Assembly (NCBI GenBank): GCA_020638675.1
Contig: JACKID010000003.1
Coordinates: 248,001 to 312,000, forward strand
Length of the DNA: 64,000 bases
From: Planctomycetota bacterium
Lineage (GTDB): Bacteria; Planctomycetota; UBA8742; UBA2392
Direction of reading: 5' to 3'
Shown: positions 34,736 to 42,959 of the stretch, in pieces
How positions within the stretch are numbered: the first letter of the stretch is position 1
Layout: each line of letters begins with the position of its first letter
Notes under the pieces: model-generated
Told to the model about the DNA's origin: nothing
The model's input: only the letters and a program-made list of their open reading frames with translations
The model's database searches: none
Position numbers and translations under genes: made by a program

Positions 34736-34744
34736 GTCGTTTCC

Positions 34745-35122
34745 CTATGTATTGGCATGCTCGCGCGCCCGGACCGATGCAGGTTTGCAGACGCCGTCCA
34801 CGCAGCACTGCTTCGTGAACCGCGCGTTCAGGTGCTCGGTCAACTCGGGTGTGAGCAGTTTCTTGAGTGTCCTGCGGATCGTTCCGATTCGGCCGTCCGT
34901 GTCGCCGGCAATGCGGTAGTGAACCCAGACTCCGTCGCGCCGGTCCTGCACAAGCCCGGCGTGCAGCAGGTAGCGCAAGTGTCGCGAGGTCTTGGACTGG
35001 GTTGCGCCGATGACGCTTTCGATGTCGCAGACGCACAGCTCGCCGTGTTGCACGAGCAGCGCCATGATCTGCAGGCGCGTCTCGTCGCCCAGTGCCTTGA
35101 AGATGTCGGCCAGTTCCCGCAT
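34745..35122 (-). CDS. arsR: ArsR-family arsenic-responsive repressor
   Basis: 125 aa from the ATG at 35122, where the normal family N-terminus (MRELADIFKALGDETRLQI) starts; a longer frame exists but has no support. Winged HTH with SVIGATQSKTSRHLRYLLHAGLV as recognition region. ELCVCDIE (Cys30 and Cys32) is the As(III)-binding motif. The C-terminus adds CCVDGVC, giving more possible ligands. First gene of the arsenic operon; a perfect inverted repeat lies just upstream, so autoregulation is expected. Confidence 0.93.
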   Translation of the reverse strand: MRELADIFKALGDETRLQIMALLVQHGELCVCDIESVIGATQSKTSRHLRYLLHAGLVQDRRDGVWVHYRIAGDTDGRIGTIRRTLKKLLTPELTEHLNARFTKQCCVDGVCKPASVRAREHANT

Positions 35123-35131
35123 AGCAACTGT

Positions 35132-35151
35132 ATAACCGTTTATCCGGTTAT
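35132..35151. promoter_or_regulatory. Probable ArsR operator
   Basis: Perfect 7-bp inverted repeat ATAACCG-N6-CGGTTAT, centred about 20 bases upstream of the arsR ATG (minus strand). Size and position fit an ArsR-family operator covering the promoter. The surrounding sequence is unusually AT-rich for the window. Confidence 0.7.
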
Positions 35152-35232
35152 TTGCATTCCAGAAAATCAGGAATTTGGGCATGGGGCTTTGGGCTCGGGA
35201 AAATGCAGTCCCTGCGCCCGATGCCCCAGGCC

Positions 35233-36135
35233 CTAAGCCCCGTTCTTGCGGTTGATCTCATCCTTGCTGATGCGCTTGAGCTGCAGCGTCTGGCCCGCGC
35301 CGAGCAGCCAGTCGCGGTAGGGGTTGTCGGGCGCGACCTCGCTGAACTTCAGGAAGGCTTCCTCGGCGATCTGCAGCGTGTGCCCGGGCGCGATCTTTGC
35401 CTTCTGCCCGGTCACATAGAGGAAGATGTTCATGAACAGGTCCATCACCTCCGAGGGCTGCTCGTCGTTGCCTTCCATGGCAAGGTCCGGCGCGTCAAAC
35501 AGGTGATGGCCCTTGGTGACGAACCACGCGCCGTCGTCGGTCGTGAATCGCACGAAGCCGGTAAACAGGATCGGCGGGATGCTCTCGCGGAAGGCGGCAA
35601 GCATCTCCGGGTTGCTGAATTCGCGCACCAGGTCGGCGGGCGCGCAGGTCCAGGCGTCCTCGATCACCACGCCGCGCAGGTGCCCGCCGCCGAGCACGCC
35701 CGCGAGCTTGTAGAGCGCGATGTACTTCTCCAGCGCGCTCGCCCCGCCGCCCGCGTGCATCAGCACCAGGTGCGCGTAGTGGTTCTCAAGTTGCTTGCGG
35801 GCGTCGCCGGTCCAGTTGCTGACGGCGACGGTTTTCTCCATGACCGGTCCGGGTGCGGGCGCGTCGAAGCCGACGATGCCGATGCTGTGGCTGTCAAACT
35901 CGGCCGAGCCGTGCAGCGCGCCTTCCACCTCGTCGCCCTCGGCCGTCTTGCCGCCGACGGGTGCGTTCTCGATCTCGATGCGCGAGGGCGCGCGCAGCTT
36001 CTCGATCGCGTCGAGCGCCTTGGCCGCGGCCGGCGCATCGATCTGCGGCAGCCCGTCCAGCAGCACGATCATGCCCGGCGCGGCGCCGGTTTGCGGTGCT
36101 TCTTTGCTGCCCTTGAGCCAGTCGAACAGTCCCAT
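35233..36135 (-). CDS. DUF4261-family protein
   Basis: 300 aa, start at ATG 36135. No signal peptide. The C-terminal two thirds match DUF4261: HLVLMHAGGGASALEKYI, IPPILFTGFVRFTTDDG, WFVTKGHHLFDAPDLA and MDLFMNIFLYV. The N-terminal segment carries MIVLLDGLPQIDAPAAAKAL. DUF4261 proteins have no settled function, though they appear near secretion and immunity loci in several bacteria. A CTCTGTG-type inverted repeat lies just upstream. Confidence 0.8.
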   Translation of the reverse strand: MGLFDWLKGSKEAPQTGAAPGMIVLLDGLPQIDAPAAAKALDAIEKLRAPSRIEIENAPVGGKTAEGDEVEGALHGSAEFDSHSIGIVGFDAPAPGPVMEKTVAVSNWTGDARKQLENHYAHLVLMHAGGGASALEKYIALYKLAGVLGGGHLRGVVIEDAWTCAPADLVREFSNPEMLAAFRESIPPILFTGFVRFTTDDGAWFVTKGHHLFDAPDLAMEGNDEQPSEVMDLFMNIFLYVTGQKAKIAPGHTLQIAEEAFLKFSEVAPDNPYRDWLLGAGQTLQLKRISKDEINRKNGA

Positions 36136-36164
36136 GGCGGCAGATGCTAAAGGCAAACTGCAGT

Positions 36165-36239
36165 TTCGCACAGAGACCACAGAGTTCACGGAGAACAGCA
36201 AATGGCGCCTCTCTGTGCCCTCTGTGGTCTCGGTGCGAG
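36165..36239. repeat. Imperfect inverted repeat (GACCACAGAG type)
   Basis: Arms 36165-36195 and 36208-36239 (TTCGCACAGAGACCACAGAG and the related inverse) separated by about 12 bases. It lies between the DUF4261 and GYF-like genes. Repeats of this style are common intergenic palindromes in environmental bacterial genomes. Confidence 0.65.
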
Positions 36240-36317
36240 ATTGTAGTTGCAGCCGGAAAATTCGGCGTCGGCGCAGGGCGACCGCTAGCTATACTGTGGC
36301 GGGAATCCGGGAAAACC

Positions 36318-36539
36318 ATGTCGAACAAGACCAAAGCCTACAAGGTACTGGTGAAGGGCGAGCTTCGCGGGCCCTTCAAGGAATCCAGCATCATCAACGG
36401 GATCCGCAGCGGGATGGTGCCCCTGACGGCCAAGCTGCAGGATCTCGAAACGGGCGAATACATCATGGCCCGCGACCTGGTCGACGAAGCCAAGCTCGAC
36501 TACGACAACACCATTCCCCTGTTCGACGGTGATTTTTAG
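36318..36539 (+). CDS. Small GYF-like domain protein
   Basis: 73 aa from ATG 36318. The whole protein is one compact domain: YKVLVKGELRGPFKESSII, then SGMVPLTAKLQDLETGEYI. The pattern of an aromatic/Val start, a GPF turn and a following short helix fits GYF_2-type small domains, which bind proline-rich or peptide ligands. No signal peptide. It is followed nine bases later by a small lipoprotein gene, which suggests one transcript. Confidence 0.65.
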   Translation: MSNKTKAYKVLVKGELRGPFKESSIINGIRSGMVPLTAKLQDLETGEYIMARDLVDEAKLDYDNTIPLFDGDF

Positions 36540-36548
36540 CGAGCGCGC

Positions 36549-36782
36549 ATGCGTGCCCTGTTGCTGATCCTGTTTGTTCTGCCGCTCACCGGCTGCGGCA
36601 TCACCGGCGTGCACATCGGCGACCTGAAGAATCTCAACTTCGGCAGAGCAGGCGGTGACGCAAGTGGCAGCTACAGCGAGCCCGAGCCGTCCGGTTCCTC
36701 GCATCGCCCGATCATTCGCTCCTCGCGAGAGTTCACGCCCGAAGAGCGCCGCGAAGCAGCCACGCCCGAGTACCTGAAGTAG
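36549..36782 (+). CDS. Small lipoprotein
   Basis: 77 aa. Signal MRALLLILFVLPLTGC with lipobox LTGC, so the mature protein is only about 60 residues: Gly/Ser-rich, with a RPIIRSSREFTPEERR segment and no family match. It begins nine bases after the GYF-like gene. Confidence 0.65.
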   Translation: MRALLLILFVLPLTGCGITGVHIGDLKNLNFGRAGGDASGSYSEPEPSGSSHRPIIRSSREFTPEERREAATPEYLK

Positions 36783-36789
36783 CCCGCCC

Positions 36790-38292
36790 CTACAGGAACT
36801 TCGCGAACGCGCCGTAGCCCTGCTCGTAGTGGTGCTTGAAGAACCTGAGTGCGGCTGTGCGGGCGTCCTTGGTGGCCTTGGCCTTGCTGTCTTCCGGATA
36901 CAGCTCAAGCGCGTTCTTGTAGTGCAGCGCCAGGGCCATCACCTGCGGGTTCACCTGCTTGTCGAGACCGTCCAGCAACAGCTGCGCCTCGTCGTGGTAT
37001 TTGCGCGCCTTCTTGTCGTCACCGGCGATGCGCGCGAGGTGCGCCGCGCAGGCCATGTAGGTGAACTCCTGCGTCGGGCGCACGGCGATTCGCCCGCGCT
37101 CGGCGTTCACCGCGGCCTCGAAGCCGCTGACCGCGTTCTTGGCCTCACCCGCGAGACCGGCCGCGTAGGCGTGCCAGATGCCTTCCTCGGGAATGCCGGT
37201 GCGGTCGTCGCCGCCGTATTTCTTGAGGAACGACTTCACGTGGTCGATGTCGTCCACCAGTGCCGCAAAGCGCACCAGCGCGACGGCCTTGGCGCTGGAG
37301 TCGTCGCCGATGGCCGGTGCGTAGTCCAGCGGTGTGAGCCCGGACAGCAGCATGCTCTCGACCAGCTTGCCCGAGAAGCTGCGTTTGAGCTGGTCCGGCA
37401 GCACCGGGTAGGTGTCGTGCAGGTCGCGCAGCCCCTCGCGCATGTTGCCCAGCTCGATGTTCAGCACGGCGTGCAGCGCCTGAAGCTGTTTGTAGCGGCC
37501 CCAGTCGGCGCCGACGTCTTCGTACAGCGCGAGCGTGGCGCGGCAGATGCGGCGGGCTTCACGGCAGCGGTCCGCCCGGTGCAGGCTGACGACGAGGTTG
37601 ATCGCGAGCGCGGCGTGGTCTTTGTCCATCGTGACGTCGCTTGCCGCCAGCGACTTGACGAAGACCTTGCGGCTCAGCTCCAGCGCGCGGACCTGGTCGC
37701 CGAAGATGTGCTCGTAGAATTCCTGCAGGCTGTCGAATTCCACGTTCAGCTGCGGGTCGTCGCACAGGCGGCTGACTTGCAAGGCCGCCTTGCGCACTTC
37801 CGTGGCGCGCTGCATGTCCATGTCCTGCAGCGCTTTCTTGAGGCTGTCGAGCAGTTCGCGGAACACGCTGCGCGTGCGCTTGTTCAAGATCGCGCGCAGC
37901 GACTCGTAGCGCTCGAGCGCATCGTTCAGCTCGCGCAGGACTTTCAGGTGGTGCTGGCCGGTCAGCGCGCCCAGCTTCATCTTGGCGACCTGGTTCATCG
38001 CCTCGACCAATTCAAGAAGATTGCTGGCCATCTCGCTGGTGCCGGCCGAGACGTCGGCGAGGAACGGCGTGCCTTCGCCGGTCATCAGCCAGGCCGGGTT
38101 CACGCCGAGCCCGTTGATCACGGCCGTGCAGAACTCGCCCGGTATCTTCGTCGATTTGAGGTAGCGGTTGACGGTGCTGACGAGCGTGGTGGTCTTGCGC
38201 GCGAGGTCTGACTGGCTGCGTGTCTTGACCAGCGTGCGCAGTCTCTCACGGATCTCTTCGTCGTAGGTCTTGGTCACAACCTGCTGGGACAT
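36790..38292 (-). CDS. XRE/CI-type HTH regulator with long helical-repeat C-terminus (paralogue 2)
   Basis: 500 aa. The ATG at 38292 is fixed by GGAGGA upstream. Residues 26-70 form the same CI-type HTH as in the 6904-8406 protein (SDLARKTTTL, RY at 43-44, W68-L69, GEG at 72-74); over residues 1-74 the two proteins align without a single gap. The C-terminal 400 residues are again helical with TPR-like periodicity (for example ARRICRATLALYEDVGADW and AAHLARIAGDDKKARKYH). Gene length, start and HTH position are identical to paralogue 1, so a duplicated, lineage-specific regulator family is likely. Confidence 0.82.
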   Translation of the reverse strand: MSQQVVTKTYDEEIRERLRTLVKTRSQSDLARKTTTLVSTVNRYLKSTKIPGEFCTAVINGLGVNPAWLMTGEGTPFLADVSAGTSEMASNLLELVEAMNQVAKMKLGALTGQHHLKVLRELNDALERYESLRAILNKRTRSVFRELLDSLKKALQDMDMQRATEVRKAALQVSRLCDDPQLNVEFDSLQEFYEHIFGDQVRALELSRKVFVKSLAASDVTMDKDHAALAINLVVSLHRADRCREARRICRATLALYEDVGADWGRYKQLQALHAVLNIELGNMREGLRDLHDTYPVLPDQLKRSFSGKLVESMLLSGLTPLDYAPAIGDDSSAKAVALVRFAALVDDIDHVKSFLKKYGGDDRTGIPEEGIWHAYAAGLAGEAKNAVSGFEAAVNAERGRIAVRPTQEFTYMACAAHLARIAGDDKKARKYHDEAQLLLDGLDKQVNPQVMALALHYKNALELYPEDSKAKATKDARTAALRFFKHHYEQGYGAFAKFL

Positions 38293-38307
38293 GGCGTCCT
38301 CCGGCCC

Positions 38308-38349
38308 ATTGCCAATGCGCAATTATCGTCCACACCTGTGCGAGTACGC
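38308..38349. promoter_or_regulatory. Possible operators upstream of HTH paralogue 2
   Basis: Two short palindromes within 60 bases of the regulator start: ATTGC-N6-GCAAT (38308-38323) and TGCGAGTACGCA (38338-38349). Positions fit autoregulation. Similar motifs are not visible before paralogue 1, which weakens the case. Confidence 0.3.
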
Positions 38350-38421
38350 AGTATTGCACATGCGCCAACGGGATGCCAAGGACGTTTTTGCGCTTTGGCA
38401 CGGAAACGGGGCAACTGCTTC

Positions 38422-38495
38422 ACGCGAAGTGGCGAAGCAGGGCGAAGGACGCGAAGAAACTGCCGCTTCGCGCCTTCCCTTTGAGTCTTCGCGCA
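38422..38495. repeat. Imperfect inverted repeat (CGCGAAG/CTTCGCG type)
   Basis: CGAAG-rich left part (38422-38457) and CTTCGCG-rich right part (38466-38495) form an imperfect long inverted repeat upstream of the methyltransferase gene. It is related to the repeats at 17337 and 45369. Confidence 0.5.
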
Positions 38496-38529
38496 AGGCG
38501 GTTTTCGTGGACCGAGCTATATTCGGCGA

Positions 38530-39291
38530 ATGGACCCGCGAGATCGATTCAGCAAGGCCGCCGACGACTACGCGAAGTACCGCCCGGACTATCCGGACGA
38601 GCTGGTGGTTGCGTGCGCCGAGTACGCCGGGCTGGTGCCGGATTCGCACGTGGTGGACATCGGCTGCGGCACAGGCATCAGCAGCCGCCGCTTTGCCACC
38701 CACGGGTATCAGGTCACCGGCATTGAGCCGAATGCCGCCATGCTGGCCAAGGCCATCGAGGCCGGCGCAGCTGAGTATAAGGAAGGAGACGCGGCCAACA
38801 CCGGGCTGCGTGACGACTCGGCCGAGCTGATCATCTGCGCGCAGGCCCTGCACTGGTTCGACCTGGATGACTGCGTCGGCGAGTGGCAGCGCATTCTGAA
38901 GCCGCGCGGCGCGTGCGCCGCGTTTTGGAACTACCGGCGCGACGACGGCTGGCAGGCGGAATACGAGGCGTTGCTCGGCGTCTGGTCGAGCGAATACGGC
39001 GACGTGCGCAAGGCCGTCGACGGCGGGCAGGACAACAGCGCGTGGGTGAAGGCTTCGCCCCTGTGCACCGACGTGGCCGAGCGCGAGTTCTCAAACTCAC
39101 AGCGCATGGACTGGGACGCGCTGATTGGGCGCGCCAACAGCAGCAGCTACATTATTCACGGCGTGAAAGACCGCGCGGGGTTCGAAAAGGCGTTGCGAGA
39201 ATTGTTCCAAACCCATGCAGTGGAAGGGTTTGTCGAGTTTCAATATCGCACATATCTGCTGCTGTGGCGTTTCAAAGAAAGTGGCAGCTAG
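38530..39291 (+). CDS. SAM-dependent class I methyltransferase
   Basis: 253 aa. Motif I VVDIGCGTGISS near residues 41-52, motif II with VTGIEPNAAMLA, and AELIICAQALHWFD, a pattern seen in trans-aconitate methyltransferase-like and phosphatidylethanolamine methyltransferase-like proteins (Methyltransf_11). The N-terminus (FSKAADDYAKYRPDYP) is also typical of this group. Acceptor substrate unknown. No operon partner. Confidence 0.88.
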   Translation: MDPRDRFSKAADDYAKYRPDYPDELVVACAEYAGLVPDSHVVDIGCGTGISSRRFATHGYQVTGIEPNAAMLAKAIEAGAAEYKEGDAANTGLRDDSAELIICAQALHWFDLDDCVGEWQRILKPRGACAAFWNYRRDDGWQAEYEALLGVWSSEYGDVRKAVDGGQDNSAWVKASPLCTDVAEREFSNSQRMDWDALIGRANSSSYIIHGVKDRAGFEKALRELFQTHAVEGFVEFQYRTYLLLWRFKESGS

Positions 39292-39386
39292 CTGGATTCT
39301 TTCGCCACGTAGCCCCGTTCGGCACGTAAAAGGTGCCTCGCAAACGCCACTTAAATACCTATCTGGTGCGAATACAGGAGCAGGGA

Positions 39387-40664
39387 ATGCACAGCAAGTA
39401 CGCTTGGTTGCTCGCAGCCGGCACAGCCGCGTTCTTCAGCGTGGCAGCGCCGATCGCGGCACAGGACATGGAAGGCAAGGCCAAGGCGGCTGAGGCAGCC
39501 GACGAGAAAGCCGACGCCGTAGTCGACGCCTGGAAGGCCTACAACGAGGCCAATGAGACCTACAACGAGACCTACAAGAAGATCGTGGCGGACTACAACG
39601 CCAAGAAGGTCTCACTCGAAGACGCCCGCGCGCAGATCAAGGCCGCCGAAGAGCTGATGGAGCCGAGCAAGAAGGCGTTTATCGCCGCCGTCCGCACGGC
39701 CGAATGGAAGAACTACTCCGGCGAAGACCACGCCGAGATGCTTGAGTCGGGGCTGTTCCTGCTGGGACAGGACGCCAACGACGCCGAGAAGCCGGAAGAT
39801 GCCATCAAGGCGTTCGAGGCTCTGCTTGAGCTGTGCCCCAGCAGCAAGTACTGCTCGGCGGTCCAGAGCTACTACCTGCCCGGCGCGTACATCGACGCCG
39901 GCCAGCTTGCCAAGGCCGTGGAGCGCGTAGGCGCGTTCGCGGAAAAGGCGGACGACAAGGCCAAGCCGAGCCTGCTTGTGAAGCTGGGCGACCTGCAGGC
40001 CGCGACCGGCGATACCGACGCCGCGGTCAAGAGCTACCAGGGCGCGCTGGACGCGATCGGCGACAAGGAACTCGGCGCACGCGACCCGCTGGCGCGCACC
40101 AAGGGTGACGCGACCACGCGCAAGAAGCTCGTCGGCCAGACGGCCCCGAACGTGGACAGCGAAACCTGGATCGGCGGCGAAGCGAAGTCACTCGCCGACA
40201 TGAAGGGCAAGGTCGTGATCATCGACTTCTGGGCCACCTGGTGCCCGCCGTGCCGTGGCGCGATGCCCGGACTGGATGAGATCTACAAAGAGCACAAGGA
40301 AGAGGGCGTGGTCGCCATCGGGCTGACGCACTACTACAAGAGCGGCTTCCTGCCGACGGACAGCTCCGACCTGCAGAAGGGCGAGCGAGTCGACAACATC
40401 GCCGAAGAAGACTACGTGGCGCACGTCACGGAGTTCAAGAAGCTCGCGGACATCAGCTACCCGTTCGTGATCGGCAAAGATGACGACTTCAAGAACTACG
40501 GCATCACCGGCATCCCGCAGATGGTGGTGGTGGACAAGGAAGGCAAGGTTGCGCTGCTGGTTGTCGGCGGCGGCAACGAAAAGCTCGTCGGCGCTTGCGT
40601 GAAGGCGCTGCTCGAGAAGAAGGAAACGAAAGAGGAAGGCAAGACGGCCGGCGGCATGAAGTAG
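39387..40664 (+). CDS. Secreted TPR-thioredoxin (TlpA-like) protein with WCPPC
   Basis: 425 aa from ATG 39387 (AGGAG upstream). Signal peptide ending AAPIAAQD. An N-terminal helical region with TPR-like repeats (DAIKAFEALLELCPSSKY, then AVKSYQGALDAIGD) precedes a thioredoxin-fold domain from about residue 245: DSETWIGGEAKSLADMKG, FWATWCPPCRGAMPG with Cys286 and Cys289, and IPQMVVVDKEGKVALLV. The WCxxC motif with preceding Ala-Thr is the TlpA/ResA type of extracytoplasmic disulphide reductase. A close paralogue with TGA in place of the first Cys follows at 40785. Confidence 0.9.
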   Translation: MHSKYAWLLAAGTAAFFSVAAPIAAQDMEGKAKAAEAADEKADAVVDAWKAYNEANETYNETYKKIVADYNAKKVSLEDARAQIKAAEELMEPSKKAFIAAVRTAEWKNYSGEDHAEMLESGLFLLGQDANDAEKPEDAIKAFEALLELCPSSKYCSAVQSYYLPGAYIDAGQLAKAVERVGAFAEKADDKAKPSLLVKLGDLQAATGDTDAAVKSYQGALDAIGDKELGARDPLARTKGDATTRKKLVGQTAPNVDSETWIGGEAKSLADMKGKVVIIDFWATWCPPCRGAMPGLDEIYKEHKEEGVVAIGLTHYYKSGFLPTDSSDLQKGERVDNIAEEDYVAHVTEFKKLADISYPFVIGKDDDFKNYGITGIPQMVVVDKEGKVALLVVGGGNEKLVGACVKALLEKKETKEEGKTAGGMK

Positions 40665-40680
40665 CCGCGGACGGAAACAA

Positions 40681-40717
40681 CAAACGGCGCGCCCTCGGGC
40701 GCGCCGTTTGCTTTTTT
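40681..40717 (+). terminator. Rho-independent terminator between the thioredoxin paralogues
   Basis: Perfect stem of 13 bp (AAACGGCGCGCC with its inverse) followed by GCTTTTTT, 16 bases after the stop at 40664. The downstream paralogue is therefore probably transcribed from its own promoter. Confidence 0.92.
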
Positions 40718-40784
40718 CAGGGCATACGCCCACCGCCATCCGTATTCTGTGGCTGCGCCCGCAATGCCCTGAAAGGGTTACCCG

Positions 40785-42095
40785 ATGAATCGATCCACAC
40801 GATGGTTGTGGCTCGTGTCGATGCTGCTGCTGCTGGCCCAGGCCCCTGCGGCGGCCGATGACGCGCCCGCGCCGCACAAGGTCGCCGACACGGCGCCCGA
40901 GACTCCCGAGACGAAAACACTGGCGGCCGAAGACCCGACGCTGCAGGCGTGGGCCAGGCTGCAGACCGCACGCGCCGAGGCCAAGACGTTGAAGGACGCG
41001 TTTTCCGGCCTGTTCCAGAAAATGGAAACCGAAGAGGGCAAGGCCGCCGCGCGCGCCGTGTTTTCCGAGGTCTACAAGCAGGCCGGCACCATGGAATGGA
41101 AGGCCGAGCAGACTTTTCTGAAGGCCTTCGACGCCAGCGACTGGAAGAAGTGGGAAGGCGAAGAGCACGCGGAGATGCTGCGCGACGGGTTGAACATGTC
41201 CGCGCAGGAGGCGATCGAGACCGACCCGAAGCATTCCGTGAAGGCCTGGGAGTTGCTGGTCGAGAAGTTCCCCGACAGCAACGAGGCGGCCTACGCGCGC
41301 TCAACCTGGCTGCCGATCGCACTGCCCGCGACCGGCGAGCTCGATCTCGCCCTGGAGCACCTGCTCGAGCTGCACAAGCAGGTGCCCGAGATGGACAAGC
41401 CGGGCATTCGCATGGCGATCGGTGACGTCTATTGCATGCTGGCCGACTTCGAGAAGGCCCGCACCGAGTTCCAAGGCGCGCTAGATGACATCATGGCCGC
41501 GGGCGAACTGGAGAAGTACGACCGTCGCAAGTCGGTCCACCGTTACGCGCAGATGCGCCTCGACCTGGTCGGCAAGCCCGCGCCCGAAGTCGACAGCAAG
41601 ACCTGGATCGGCGGCGAGGCGAAGAAGCTCAGCGACCTGAAGGGCACAGTCGTTGTGCTCGATTACTGGGCCACGTGGTGAGGGCCCTGCCTGGGCTCCA
41701 TCCCCGGACTGGAAGCCCTGCACGAGTCTCGTGCGAAAAAAGGATTGACCGTCCTCGGCGTCACGCGCCAGTACAACGAACGCGGCCTGCTGCCGGACAG
41801 CCGCGATGAGCTGTTCAAGCCAAGCCGCAGCGGCAAGCCCTACAAGGGCACGACCACTGAGGAGTACATCAAGCACCTGAAGGCCTTCCATGAACGCGTG
41901 GAAATGCCTTACCCGATCGTGCTCGGCACGGCCGACGACATGAACAACTACCAGGTCTATGGCATCCCGACCGTGTTCGTGATCGACCAGAAGGGCATGA
42001 TCAACTTCGTCGCCATCGGCGGCTGCCGCGGCGCATTGCTCACGGCCGTCGTCGACCGCCTGCTGGACGACGACGAGGTCACCGAAGGCAAATAG
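40785..42095 (+). CDS. Putative selenoprotein: secreted TPR-thioredoxin (TlpA-like) with in-frame TGA as Sec299
   Basis: Read through the in-frame TGA at 41679-41681, the frame encodes 436 aa. Signal peptide (LWLVSMLLLLAQAPAAADD), helical TPR-like part, then a thioredoxin domain beginning DSKTWIGGEAKKLSDLKG, the same segment as in the paralogue at 39387. Next comes WATW-TGA-GPC: codon 299 is TGA exactly where the paralogue has the first Cys of WATWCPPC, and Cys302 keeps the resolving position. The frame then continues 137 codons with clear homology (IPGLEAL, TVLGVTRQYN, YPIVLGTADDMNNYQVYGIP, VFVIDQKG). UxxC is a common Sec motif in thioredoxin-like selenoproteins. Immediately after the TGA a short hairpin can be drawn (41682-41698), and a longer imperfect one at 41693-41718, but neither shows a clear consensus SECIS loop. 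Alternatives: a Cys-to-stop mutation or a sequencing error. TGA is used as a normal stop elsewhere in the window. Confidence 0.75.
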
Positions 42096-42145
42096 GACGC
42101 CGACGCGAAGCAGATCTTCGCGGTCCGTCTGGCAAAGCGAAACGA

Positions 42146-42181
42146 AAGGCCCGGGCTGCTCACCTGAGCGTCCCGGGCCTT
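42146..42181. terminator. Bidirectional terminator between convergent genes
   Basis: 10-bp perfect GC-rich stem (42146-42155 with 42172-42181) around a 16-base loop, with A and T bases at the flanks, between the selenoprotein-like gene and the methyltransferase. Confidence 0.75.
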
Positions 42182-42184
42182 GCC

Positions 42185-42904
42185 TTATTTGCGGGCAACG
42201 AGCATGGATGTGTGCAGCGTCTGAAAGACCTTGACCGCGCTGCAGAAGCCAGCGGCATCCAGCAGATCGCGCAGACCGGCATCTGTGCAGCGGTGCATCA
42301 GCGTGTGGACCTGCTGGTCTCCACGCGTGGCCAGCACGTCGTTCGCGCCACGCTGACGCATGATGGCATTCCACAGCGCGAAGGTCTCCTGTTCGTCGCC
42401 TGCTTCAGCGTCACGCAGAATCTCCGTCAGCACCAGCACTCCGCTCGGTCGAAGCGTGGAATGAAGCGCGCGGAGTGCCGACAATTTGGCCTCGTCGCTC
42501 TCGATGAACATCAGTACCAGGGAGCAGTGGACGGCGTCGAATTCGGCGGGCGGGAGTAGTCGCGGTTGGGAAGCCGTCGTTCCCTCGACCAGAGTCACGC
42601 GTGTCGCGTCGGCGCCGAGTTCCTGCGATACACGCGCCCGTGCCAGGTCCAGCATTGGCTTGCCGGGATCGATGCCCACCACCGCATCGAAGTGCCGGGC
42701 CAGTAGTGGCAGCGCGGCGCCCGTGCCCGTCCCGTAGTCCAGACAGCGCGCGCGAGACGTCGCGGCCGCGCATGCCAGGTCGGTCGAGAGTTGCAGCATC
42801 GCGTCGTAGGTCGGCTGAAATACGCGGATCGCGTGGTCGTAGCCAGCAGCCATCTGCCGGAAGAGCTCGGCCTGGTCGGCTGCCGCAGAGGGGTTGTTTG
42901 TCAT
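42185..42904 (-). CDS. SAM-dependent class I methyltransferase
   Basis: 239 aa. Motif I CLDYGTGTGAALPLL near 54-68, VVGIDPGKPMLDLAR as motif II, AVHCSLVLMFIES as motif IV and a SGVLVLTEIL segment. N-terminus helical with AAGYDHAIRVFQPTYD. Typical of Methyltransf_11/25 proteins; acceptor unknown. It is different in sequence from the methyltransferase at 38530. Confidence 0.88.
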   Translation of the reverse strand: MTNNPSAAADQAELFRQMAAGYDHAIRVFQPTYDAMLQLSTDLACAAATSRARCLDYGTGTGAALPLLARHFDAVVGIDPGKPMLDLARARVSQELGADATRVTLVEGTTASQPRLLPPAEFDAVHCSLVLMFIESDEAKLSALRALHSTLRPSGVLVLTEILRDAEAGDEQETFALWNAIMRQRGANDVLATRGDQQVHTLMHRCTDAGLRDLLDAAGFCSAVKVFQTLHTSMLVARK

Positions 42905-42959
42905 GGCGAGAACTATAGACGTTGGCAGGCCGCCCCGATACGGATGGAGCAGGCTCGAC

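Noticed and set aside
41679..41681. TGA treated as a simple nonsense mutation splitting the gene in two
   Set aside because: The frame is intact on both sides and the stop falls exactly on the active-site Cys. A point mutation or sequencing error cannot be ruled out from the sequence, but it is less likely than Sec.
41682..41718. Hairpins after the TGA as a proven SECIS element
   Set aside because: Short stems can be drawn, but spacing and apical loop do not clearly match the bacterial consensus, so I do not annotate a SECIS element.
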